From Litsea cubeba (lineage: Eukaryota; Streptophyta; Magnoliopsida; Laurales; Lauraceae): 64,000 nucleotides of DNA. The DNA lies in the NCBI GenBank assembly GCA_012931725.1, contig CM022949.1, positions 49,886,993 to 49,950,992 of the forward strand. Reading direction: 5' to 3'. The position numbers were made by a program, and so were the translations under genes. Within the stretch, counting starts at the first letter, position 1, and the number at the start of each line of letters is the position of its first letter. This document shows, piece after piece, positions 11,322 to 21,010 of the stretch. Below the pieces are notes generated by a model. That model did no database searches and was not told the origin of the DNA. It saw nothing but the letters and a program-made list of their open reading frames with translations.

Positions 11322-11522
11322 CCTAACAGGCTATATGTGGCAGGTTAGGGGGTCGGGTTTGGTTTTGATCGTGTGACCCAACAAGCTGTATGTGGAATGT
11401 TGGGGGATCAATTTTGGTTTTGATCTTGTGACCTAACAGGCTGTATGTGGCAAGTTAGGGGATCAGGTTTTGGTTTTTGGTTTTGGTCTTGTGACCTAAC
11501 AGGCTGTATGTGGCAAGTTAGG
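11322..11522. repeat. four tandem 28-nt stem-loops (55-63 bp period)
   Basis: Units at 11322-11349, 11377-11404, 11432-11459 and 11495-11522 each have a 6-bp stem around a loop containing CTRTATGTGG. Stems are CCTAAC/GTTAGG in three units and CCCAAC/GTTGGG in one, a paired change. The same four units are kept in the second copy on the other strand (about 34395-34600). Confidence 0.85.
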
Positions 11523-11723
11523 GGACCAGGATTTGGTTTGATTTTTGTGGAATGTCAATTTCAAGATTTTGGCTCAATTTGGTAGATGAGGCTGGATGGT
11601 TTGATTTTTGGAAGCTCATGGGGCTTGGAATTTTCTTTTGTATGGTCCAATCAACTCAAAAGAGGCATGGAACCATTTTTGTATGCTCTTGGTAAGAGGG
11701 ATTTCTCTTTGACTAAAAGCCCA

Positions 11724-11757
<34 letters not shown>

Positions 11758-11860
11758 TTTTGTGCCTAGGTGGTCAAACCTGGCTCATATGGGCTAACCC
11801 ATGGGACCTTAAGCTTTTGAAATGGCTTAGATCTCATATGGTGTCATTTTTGTAAAGAAT

Positions 11861-12045
11861 ATCCAAAAATATCTCATTTGGATAGAGAATATCCAAGAAT
11901 ATCTTTACTTGGAGAGAATCTCTCATGATCCCTTTATTTTTGGGATAGAATATCTCAAGATATCTTTCTTTTGGAAAAGAATCCGTCATAGATCTCTTTT
12001 TGGGAGAAAATCCTTCAAGATATCTTTCTTTTGGGAAAGAATCTT
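11861..12045. repeat. AT-rich inverted-repeat units upstream of antisense gene
   Basis: A run of related units built from GAATATC and ATATCTT words. Individual units form short stems with different sequences: ATCCAA/TTGGAT (11861-11883), TCCAAG/CTTGGA (11892-11913), ATCCC/GGGAT (11928-11946) and TCTTTC/GAAAGA (about 12023-12040). It lies about 80 bp upstream of the TATA box of the antisense gene. Confidence 0.65.
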
Positions 12046-12124
12046 TCTAATCTCTTTCTTTTGGTAAGGTTACTAATTAGTAACACTTACCTCTTTCTTC
12101 TTTCCTTCTTTGGTTTGCTCTCCT

Positions 12125-12133
12125 CTATAAAAG
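12125..12133 (+). promoter_or_regulatory. TATA box of antisense gene
   Basis: CTATAAAAG lies 130 bp upstream of the ATG at 12255, which suggests a start of transcription near 12155. It is conserved in the second copy (33777-33785, minus strand). It is placed to drive the antisense gene and not the LTR transcript. Confidence 0.65.
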
Positions 12134-12304
12134 CAAAGAGAAGGTTGGATCTCTTGCTCTTATTACTTTCTTTTGCAATAATCTCAAGAGGGCTTCAAGA
12201 CCAAGAGCTTTTCTTCTTCAAGATCTTCAAGACTTTTCTTCTTCTTCTCCATCAATGGCTTCAAGTAAGTTCCCTTTTTCAAGAAAACTCCATTGTAGGA
12301 AAAA

Positions 12305-12730
12305 TAAAAAGATCTTTCTTTCTTTCCCCTTTTTTTTTTTTTTCTTTCTTTTCTTTTCTTCCTTTTTTTTTCACGTGTTTTCCCCTTCTTTTTTTTTCAC
12401 ACGTTTTTTTTTTCTTTCTTTTTTTTTTCATGTTTTTTGTTGTTTTTTTTTTTTTTTTTGTTTGTGGGCCGTACGGACAGATCCGTACGGATCTGGCCGT
12501 ACGGCCACGTGGCCTGTGGGCCAGCCCTCTCTTTTTTCTCTTTTTTTTTCTTTTCTTTCTTCTTTTTTTTTCCTCCCCTTTTTTTTTAGAGAGTTTCTTT
12601 CTTTCTTTTTTTTTGTTTTCTTTCCCCTCTCTTTTTTTTAGAGAAAGTTTCTTTTCTTTTTTTTTGTTTTTCTTTCCCCTCTCTTTTTTTAGAGAAAGTT
12701 TCTTTTCTTTTTTTTGCTCATCATGATAAT
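12305..12730 (+). repeat. polypyrimidine intron tract with repeated AGAGAAAGTTTC units
   Basis: Almost pure T/C within the first intron of the antisense gene. At least three units contain a splice-like TTTAGAGAAAGTTTCTTT word (GAAA/TTTC inverted). Long frames here (12031-12726 plus, 12279-13094 minus) encode only F/L- or K-rich low complexity and are not genes. Confidence 0.8.
12467..12506. repeat. 40-bp near-perfect palindrome with three CCGTACGG cores
   Basis: Three CCGTACGG palindromes, spaced 14-16 bp, sit in one 40-bp palindrome that has a single mismatched pair (A/C). A further palindrome, GGCCACGTGGCC (12503-12514), with a G-box core, overlaps its end. The whole block sits in the first intron of the antisense gene and is conserved in the second copy (about 33416-33465). 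Confidence 0.88.
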
Positions 12731-13072
12731 GCATTTTTTTTTCGCAAACCAAGATGTTCATGCATGCATTCAATTTGTAAATTAAATTTGTAGCATGATG
12801 TGATAGCATACCTGAAAGTTTTTGCAAATTTGGGAACTTGGAGCTCGCAGTGATGTTGAGCCCTTTCTGATTTTGCGGAGACTTTGAGGTTTCGAAAGTT
12901 TGGAGTTTCAGAGCTCGCAGCGATGTTGAGCCCATCTTCAAGCTTTCTATTTCTTTCGGGATAGTTCCTTTTCTTCGGATTTGCCCCGTCATCATGTCAA
13001 AATTTCGCCAGATTTTTTTTAGCGAGATTCTGTCATTTGATGTTTGATCTTTTTCTTTTCCATCCTTTTCAG

Positions 13073-15414
13073 GTGGTTCCTCTAGAGCGAACAAGGGTAA
13101 AGAGCCTGCTACAAGCGTACCTCGTCGATCTTCTAGATCTTCTAATCTGGCCGTTCAGCAGGCTTTTGAGAAGGTCCAGTATGTTGAGAGAAATCTGGAA
13201 GAGTGCGACTCCCTCAACAGAGATGAGATGAGGCAGCGACTGATTGCTCTCAAGGGAGAGGAATTCTATAAGATCATGGTAAGCAGTCGTCCATGGGTGA
13301 TGGAAGATCAGAGCGTTTTGCCCAAGCCTACCTTCTTCTTTGGTGATGCAGTCCCTGATGACATGACATACCAGAGGAGATGTTTTCAGTTTTCCTTCAC
13401 AGCAGATGGTGAGAAGAAGACTGTTGCTACCCGGTCGACGTTTGATCGCACCGTCTCGATTCTGAGCCTTGCCCCCACGTGCCCTAAGAGGGAAGATCCT
13501 CCAAGTTGGGTGAGAAGGACAAATGTAATCAAGACCGGGGTTTTTGTTGGCGGTTCTCCTGGATATACGGAGAGGTCGCCTGTTGACATGGACTTGTTGA
13601 TGCCATCCAGCGGCTACCAGGGCTCTGATTATCCGTCGGTCGATTTGAGACCGGTGGGCCTTGGTATTTTCAGTGGTGACGGCAGCAATTGGATCAAGCC
13701 TTTCCGACTTCGTGGCCGCTTCAATGCTGACTCCGAGTGGAAGTCGTGGACTGATCGCGTCCTGCTGATTGGTGGCGCCGTTTTGAAGGAAGCCGGGATT
13801 TTTGATGCGGTCCGCGCCTTTAGGGAGACCGTGATCTTTTCCGACGAGGCCTTCATGGCTATGCTGGAGTCATTCCTCCCACAAACCAATACCTTCGTTG
13901 TGACGAATGGTGAGATTGGTTTTTCTTCGAAGGAGCTGAGCGCTATTACTGGATTGCCCATCCTCGGCAAACTCTATGAGGAGTTTATGCCGATTGACAG
14001 CGTCCTCGAGGGGCAGTCTGAGGAGTTCAGGCTTCTATACTTTCAGCTTGTCGCCTTCTATGATTTTTTGAAGGAGAAGGGGGGTTTGAAAGTTAGATCC
14101 AGCAGTTGGAAGAGTTTTAGCTCTTCATTCCCCAACTTTTTTGATAGCAGGGAGCCTTCTGATAGCGTGACCCAGGAAGCTGGAGCTCAGGATACAAGTT
14201 CAAAGAAGATCTTGGCCATGCAAGAAGAGTTGAGAGATTTCTGTGCAAGTACAAATGCCATATGTCCTGACATTGCACTACGGAGAGATCTCGCTGTTTA
14301 CCTCACTTATTGGCTTGGTGAGGCTGTTTTTGCTGGAGGAGATGGAACGCACATCAGGCCGCATTGTATTTTCCCGGCTTGTCAGATGGCGTTTGGAGAG
14401 CAGCTTGCTTTGGTGCCAGCTCTTTACTCCTACTTGTGTACCGAACTGCAGGCTGCTGCTTTTTTGGTTCGGCTTGGGCTTCCCATGAATAGGGTATTTT
14501 CAGCCCATATCTTTTATTCGTGGTATGTATACCACTGTCCTGGCTTCCATCGGCTGGGTGCTGCACAGGATGATGATCCTCTGATGATTCGACTGGCTAA
14601 GGGCAAAGCCGTTTCCGAATCACTTTTGTTTGCCCGTATGAGGATCCGACGGTTCAGGGACGTCGAGATGGGGCAGTCTTCAGTGAAGCTTTCTCCGGAG
14701 TTGCGGAAGAAGGCTTTTGATTTTGGTGCCTCCCGAGACTCTACCAGGGCGGGGTCGGGAAGGCATTATTCCTTGACAAATGCAGAGAGAGAGTGGCTTT
14801 TCAGCATACGTGTCGGCACAATGGTGTACCGCAGACATCTTTTCGTCGACATCCAGCCGTATGTACCTTCTCGCTTTGCTTTGCAGCTGGGCTTTTCTCA
14901 AGGCGTTGTTGGAGCGCCTTCAAGCATGGTGAAGCGCTTTGGAAGCTTACAGGATGGGAGAAATGCATGGGCTTTCTATAGTGCTGAAGACACTACAGCC
15001 ATGATTTCTTATCCTGTGTTGCTGACTTCCCGGACTGCCGGCTTTGCGAAGTGGTTCGCGGAGAGCTTTTCGGCATATCGGGGGCTTTCCAAGAAGGAGC
15101 TTGATGTGAAGCTGGCATCTGGAAAGGGCCTTGGAAAGTCGGATGGCATCCGGCGAGAGGAAGTTTGGGCCTTCCTTTCTGGAGAGAAGCACAAGATAGG
15201 CTTTCTCGGTGACCAGGGCGTCATTGGTTCTGAAGCTGTTCGAGAGATACCTGATGAGGCTTTGGAGCAGCTAGAACTGGAGGAAGCCAAACTTGGCGCT
15301 TGGATGCAAGCGGCACAGAGGCAAGCTTCCGTGGAGTCTACTGGCAAGAGCAGACCATCCAGTGAGGAGTCGAGTGGGAAACCTGACTCTGACAGCTGGG
15401 GTAGGTTCTTCTAA
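13073..15414 (+). CDS. main exon reading frame, plant mobile domain protein
   Basis: This frame is open for about 780 codons from the exon start to a TAA at 15412-15414 (728 codons if counted from the internal ATG at 13228). About residues 225-290 of that count match the pattern of the plant mobile domain: LESFLPQTNTFVVTNGEIGF followed by KELSAITGLPILG, equivalent to the family's WxPxTxTFxxxxGExxxTLxDVxxLxGLPxxG. A second conserved-looking half covers LTYWLGEAVFAGGDGTHIRP and LYSYLCTELQAA. Such domains occur in MULE and gypsy elements and in host proteins MAIN and MAIL1. I infer the fold only from this motif. Start choice: the spliced ATG at 12255 gives a serine-rich basic N-terminus. Confidence 0.75.
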
Positions 15415-17036
15415 GAAGCGAACCCGCCGGAGTAAGAGGGGGAGGAGTCATCATCACAGCAAGGGGCAGCATGAGGACTCTCCTAACTTGGAAGTTCCTC
15501 TTACTATCAATGAGGATGTGCCAGTGGATGCTAACGAGCCTCCAGAGAAGAGAAGCCGAGAAGAAGAGACCGTCGGTGAAGGTATGATTCTTCCTTTTTC
15601 TCTTTCCATTTCTTTTCATGGGATTTTTTCCATGTTATGATTTGCTTCTTGTTTCTGCTTTTCTTCTTTTTTTTTTTTTTAGCAGAGGAAGACTTGGTGA
15701 TGCCTGAGGTCCCAACCGATGAAGTGGTGATGGATCCTGTTGAGGCACCTGAAGAAGAACCGAGGGACTCTGGAGTAAATCCAGAATCTCCAATTGGTAC
15801 GACTTCTTTTGCTCTTTTTTTTTTTTTTTTTTTGAGTTTGTGACTTGGTTTGCTAACACACATTTTTTTTGTCAGCTGACTTGCCACAGGGTTCTGATGA
15901 CTTTGAACCATCGATGGACGCAGATGTTGATGATGCTTCCGATGAGTTCATGGAGGAAGAAAGTGTTCCGCCAGTCGTCGAAGAAGGTATTTTGTAGTTA
16001 TAACTCTGATAATGATTTTCAAACAGGGTCATATTCATACCTTTTTGTGTTTCCTTTGCAGGTTTTGAAGTGGCAGAGGAGGGTCCGTCGCTTCCAGAGC
16101 AAGGGATGCCAGAGGTTAATCCAGAGGTAGAGACTCCTGGGACCAGTTCTGACAATGTTGAGGAGATTCCTCGCGCTGAGATTCCTCCCCGAGCAGGAGC
16201 AGCTTCAACTGGAAAGAGTTCTTTTGTTACTCTTTCAACAGATGATGACATGAGCAGCCGACCAACGGAGTTGGGCGAATCTTCAGCTGGGCCATCTCTT
16301 CTTTTTGCGAAGAAGGTGGTGGTGCGAGTTCTGAGCTCTTGGATTGAGACTCTTTTCTGGGCACTTGGAAGCCGGATTTAGCATGATCCAGCATGTGCGT
16401 GAGATTCTCAGTGATGCTGAAGAGGCTGGTCTGGATGTCACATATGCCAGGGCGATCGTTAATAGGATCATTGAGCTGGGTGACAAGTGGTTTGAGACCA
16501 TGGGTTTTCCGGACGATCAATTCTTCAAGGAGATGTTCTCGGACCCTGCGGATAAGGCTCAATCTGACCTGGATGAGGCTACAGAAAGCAAGAAGCAGGC
16601 AGTCCGAGAGAGGAACTTAGAAGAAATAACCATCACTTAGGCTGACACATGACCTTAACATCCTTGATAGGGAGGTCGATGAGGCCAGGAAACGTCTTGA
16701 GCATCTGCAGGCACAAGTCGCTGCCAAGTGGACTGAAATAACAGAGGCTCGTGAAAGGGAGACTGCTTTGATTCACCGAGTTGAGGATGCCATTCGAGTT
16801 CTCAAAAGGAAGTCTGATGAGGACAAACAATGGAAAACCGCTCGAAGGAAGCTTCCCAGTGCAGAAGAAGGGTTACAGCCCACCCCAGCATCTCATGGCA
16901 GGTTCCTGAAGAAGCGTGCCTTGGAATCCTTGACGGATGAAGCCAAAAGCTTGCTTAAGGAGCTGAACTCTTGGCTGGAGACCGTTTTTGATTGAGCTCC
17001 TGTATACAGAAACCATCCTTCTTTCTTCTCTTTTTT

Positions 17037-17372
17037 TTTGGTACCACTTGTATTTTTTTGGTACTCTTTTTTTTGTAGTGCTTGTGAACACTTTCTTTTT
17101 TTGGTACCACTTGTATTTTTTTTGGTACTCCCTTTTTTTTGTGTAGTGCTTGTGAACACTTTCTTTTTTTTTGTTATCCCTACGCTCACTTTAATCTTTT
17201 TGTGATAAAAGTAATTGCTAAATGGGATGTTCTCTTTTTTTTTTGTTATCCCTACGCTCACTTGAATCTTTTTGTGATAAAAGTAATTGCTAAATGGGAT
17301 GTTCTCTTTTTTTTTGTTATCCCTACGCTCACTTGAATCTTTTTGTGATAAAAGTAATTGCTAAATGGGATT
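17037..17372. repeat. two tandem repeat families after antisense gene
   Basis: The first family is a unit of about 64 bp, twice (from 17040 and 17104), with GTACCA...TGGTAC and AGTG...CACT inverted repeats. The second is a unit of about 72 bp, nearly three times (GTTATCCC at 17173, 17245 and 17316), almost identical between copies, so recently amplified. Confidence 0.88.
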
Positions 17373-17423
17373 TGATCAAAAGGTTGTCATTTTGTGAAAA
17401 TCTTTTGTCAAGTAATTGTTTTG

Positions 17424-17770
17424 GCATGAAAGCCAGGTTTTTGTTTGTGGCATGGAAGCCAATTTTGGCATGAGAGCCAGCTTTTCTTGTGGCATTGATA
17501 GCCGAGTTTTTTTTTTTTGTGGCATCTATAGCCAGTTTTGGTGGCATTGATAGCCGGTTTGTGGCATTGATAGCCTGTTTTGTTTTGGTGGCATTGATAG
17601 CCGTTTTTTTTTTTTTGAAATCCAAGTTTTTGTTTGTGGCATTGATAGCCGGTTTTGTTTTGGTGGCATTGATAGCCGGTTTGTGGCATTTATAGCCTGT
17701 TTTGATGGCATTTATAGCCGGTTTGTGGCATTTATAGCCTGTTTTGATGGCATTTATAGCCGGTTTGGTT
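17424..17770. repeat. GGCAT...AGCC tandem repeat array
   Basis: About fourteen units of the form TGGCATnnATAGCCGG or TGGCATGnnAGCCA, separated by T- and G-rich spacers. All keep the GGC...GCC inverted ends. The core is shared with the LTR repeats at 9035-9110, which links an internal repeat family to the LTR. Confidence 0.85.
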
Positions 17771-17783
17771 TTCAAAAAAAAAT

Positions 17784-18284
17784 GCAAGTATCGACTAAAA
17801 GTCGCCTCCCTGCTGAATGTTCTTGCAAGTATCGATGGAATGTCGCATCCTTGCTCATTCGGTTGCGAGTATCGATAGAATGTCGCATCCTCGCTCATTC
17901 GGTTGCGAGTATCGATGGAATGTCACATCCTCGCGGATTTGGGTGCAAGTATCGATGGAATGTCGCATCCTTGCTTTTCAAAAATTTTGGTTTTGCGGGT
18001 ACTGACTTGATGTCGTTTCCCCACGATTTTTGAAATTTGTGGTTTTCTCGAACCTTTGGGTTATGGATATCAACTGAAATGTTGCGTCTCCACAATTTTT
18101 TTTTTTAGGTTTTTTCGAACCTTTGAAATTTGGGTTGTGGATATCAACTGAAATGTTGCGTTTCCACGGTTTTGGATTTTGCAAGTATCGACGAAATGTC
18201 GCTTCCCTGCGATTTTGGAAGTGTCGAACGTGGTTCGCTTGACTTCCGATTTGTGCGAGTATCGACTAAGCGTCGCTTCCTCGC
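17784..18284. repeat. eleven covarying two-part stem-loops
   Basis: Units start at 17784, 17825, 17865, 17905, 17945, 17995, 18063, 18137, 18181, 18217 and 18255, each 30-31 nt. Every unit has an outer stem of 4-5 bp, a 3-nt internal loop (mostly TAT) opposite 4-5 nt, an inner stem of 3-5 bp and a 3-7 nt loop. Outer stems include GCAAG/CTTGC, GCGAG/CTCGC, GTGGA/TCCAC and GGAAG/CTTCC. Inner stems include CGAC/GTCG, CAAC/GTTG and CGAAC/GTTCG. The paired changes keep the structure while the sequence drifts. The array sits between the pol stop (18647) and the antisense gene. Confidence 0.9.
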
Positions 18285-18646
18285 GGTTTTTGAAAAACCA
18301 ATTTTTTTTGTTTAAAGACACGAGGGTCATAAGTTTTGACCTAAAACCATTTTGGCGGTAAAAGGCAGGGTGGACTAGGGTGGAAATCCCTGAATCCGGA
18401 TTTTTGTTTCAAACCATGAATTTTGGGTTCAAGGGTTGAAAATTTTGGTCAAGTTAGGGAAAGGTTCCTAAACTTGGATATATTTTTTTTTTGAACAATG
18501 AAACGATGAAAGTAAGCATTGTTTTAGATTTCTAGAAATTTCAACATTTGATATGAAAATTCTAAAAAAGGGTGGGTTTAGCGAGCATGTACCTGGAAAC
18601 CGGTTTTGGCCATACAGGCATTGCTCTTACCCAGTTGGGTAAGTCT

Positions 18647-21010
18647 TCAAGGGTAGTACCGCTTTAAGAACTTGCCGTTGATGGGCAGCATACATCTGTC
18701 ACCTTCCATGTTTAGGAGTGCGTATGCGCCATTGGAGAAAACTTTGTCGATGACGTAGGGTCCCTCCCATTTCGGCTCAAATTTGCCTTTGGACTTGTGA
18801 GCGAAGACCATTGGTCTTTTTACCGCAAGAACCAAGTCATTCTTTTTGTAGGTGCGTTGCCTGACCTTTTTATCGAAAGATCCTGCCATACATGCTTGGT
18901 AAAGTTCAATGCTTTGTTGAGCTTCGAGTCGTCTCTCATCGAGATTGTCCAGCTCATGGAGCCGCAATTTGACATTGCTTTCTTGAGTCATGTCATTTTG
19001 CAAGGATACCCTTAAGGAAGGAATTTGTACTTCCAAGGGCACGACAGCTTCGCATCCATAGACCAAGGAGAATGGTGTGCTATGGGTTGGTCCTCGAACG
19101 GTGGTTCGATAGGCCCACAAAGCTTCGGACATTTTGTCGCTCCAGTCTCTTTTGTGATTAGAGACCATTTTTTTGAGGATTTTGCAGAGTGTCTTGTTGA
19201 AAGCTTCTGCTAACCCGTTTGCTGCCGGATTGTATGGAGTCGAAGGACAGCTTTGGATTTTGTATTTGTCGCAGAACCTGTAGAATCGATGATCCCGGAA
19301 CTGTGGTCCGTTATCATGGATGAATCTTTTGGGTATGCCGAAACGACAAATGATGTTGGTGCGCAGGAACTGAAGGACTGATGAGGTCTTCATTTCGTTA
19401 AACGCAAATGCTTCTGACCACTTGGAGAAGTAATCCGTAGCGGCGAAGATGAAGCGATGACCTTTGCTTGAAGGGGGAGAAATAGGACCTATAATGTCCA
19501 TACCCCAGGCTTCGAAAGGCCATGAGATCGCTGTAGGATGCAGCCATTCTGGAGGCATGTGAATGTAATCTCCATGAACTTGGCATTGTTGGCAGCGCTT
19601 AGCAAATTGCATTGCGTCAGCTACCATGGTAGGCCAGTAATATCCTAACCTTTTTATCTGATCATAGAGCTTAGGTCCAGCCTGATGAGCTCCACAAAGA
19701 CCAGCATGAACTTCTTTGAGTGTTTCTTCAGCCTCTTGTTGTGACAAGCAGCGTAGAAGTACTCCGTTGAAGGATTTCCTGTAAAGGATTTTTGAAGGAA
19801 TATCCAAATGAAAGCTTGGGGTTCGCCTTTGGATGCTTACCCGTTCTTTTGGATCTTCAGGTAGGATTCCGAACATAATGTAATCAATGAACGGATCCCT
19901 CCAGTCGCCAATTGAAGTTTGAAGGATTGAAATCCGACTTCCGACCACTTGGTGGCATTCAGCAACTGCTTGGTGTGTGTTAAGAGGAGGAAGGATTCTT
20001 CTTTCGCACACTGTGATTTGCATGTTTTCCCCTTCCTGGATTGCCATGGATGCGGCAAGTCCGGCTAGGGCATCCGCACGTATGTTTTCACCTCTACGAA
20101 TGTGGGTGATGTGACAGATGTCAAACTTTTGCAAAAGTGATTGTGCCTTGTTGTAGTAGGGCAACAAATCTGGCTTCCTGACTTCAAATTTCTGATTCAT
20201 CTGGTTGACGATCAGTTGAGAGTCTCCAAAGACTTCCAGCATGGTGATACCGGATTCGATGGCGAGTTCAAATCCTAAGATCAGAGCTTGATATTCAGCT
20301 GCATTGTTTGTGCATGGTTCCAGTAGCGAGAAAGCGTGTGGAATCATGTATTTGTCGGGGCTAACAAAGAGGATGCCAACTCCCGAGATCAGCTGTCTTT
20401 TTTCATTTGTCCTGGTTGCACCGTCAAAGTATATGTCCCAGGAGGCACTTTGTGAGAAAGTCTCCACATTGTAGACTGGTTCGTCTGGGAGATCATCTCT
20501 GAGTGGAGAATCTTTAGGCAATGGATGCTCTGCGAGGAAGTCTGCTAGAGCTTGCCCTTTGATTGCTTTTTGTGGTACATACCTAATATCAAATTGTGAC
20601 AGAAGGATGGACCATTTTGCCAGTCGAGCATTGAGAGAACCTGCCTTTGTGACAAGGACCTTCAAGAGGTTGACCCTCGAGACCAGGTAGACTGTATTGG
20701 AAAGCAAGTAGTGACGCAGCTTTTGTACGGCGAACATCACTGCAAGACATTCTTTTTCGACTGGAGAGTAGCGATGCTCTGCACCTACTAGCATGCGGCT
20801 GAGGTAATATAGAGCAGCTTCTTTTCTTTGATCGTTTTCTTGCGCAAGCAGAGCTCCCAGAGAGTGATCAAGGGCTCTTGTGTACAAGATGAATGGTTTT
20901 CCAGTGGTAGGAGCAGCTAACACTGGAGGTTTTGTCAGGTATGACTTGATGTCTTGGAAAGCAGCTTCACAGTCAGCATCCCAAACAAAGTTTACACCTT
21001 TTTTCATCAA
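18647..21010 (-). pseudogene. Tat RNase H, archaeal-type RNase H and integrase
   Basis: 787 codons open. Residues about 1-130 are the RT-linked RNase H (LYTRALDHSLGALLAQ). Residues about 190-325 form a second RNase H: DIYFDGATR, NNAAEYQALILG, VFGDSQLIVNQM and RADALAGLAA give the D-E-D-D set, the archaeal-type domain known from the Tat lineage. Integrase follows: zinc-binding H..H..C (HAGLCGAH ... CQQC), then the core with GMDIIGP, HDNGPQF and NGLAEAFNKT as the D, D and E sites, then a basic C-terminal segment ending LNMEGDRCMLPINGKFLKRYYP. The frame is intact to its stop, but it is joined to RT by a frameshift near 21035. Confidence 0.92.

Larger units (their letters stand above)
12255..16994 (+). 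pseudogene. antisense plant-mobile-domain gene of Tat element, five exons
   Basis: I read five exons: 12255-12264, 13073-15581, 15683-15796, 15876-15986 and 16062-16994. All introns are GT-AG with pyrimidine-rich acceptors. Joins keep the frame: ATGGCTTCAA + GTGGTT gives M-A-S-S-G. The main exon carries a plant mobile domain. Exons 3 to 5 encode a very acidic tail (for example PEEEPRDSG, DFEPSMDADVDD) and then a C-terminal coiled coil rich in E, K and R, ending near LLKELNSWLETVFD. The first and last exon codons are in different phases, because one base is gained near 15400. Further frameshifts lie near 16330 and 16630, so this copy is broken at its C-terminus. Antisense ORFs at this position are known in Tat elements; their role is unknown. 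Confidence 0.8.

Noticed and set aside
12031..13094. Long F/L-rich or K-rich reading frames on both strands
   Set aside because: They are translations of a polypyrimidine intron.
15531..16251. Minus-strand frames opposite the acidic exons of the antisense gene
   Set aside because: They are shadows of acidic, low-complexity coding sequence, and splice signals support the plus strand.
17424..18284. CRISPR-like regular repeats
   Set aside because: Plant nuclear DNA inside a retrotransposon; spacers are not unique and no cas genes exist. They are tandem repeats of the 3' region.
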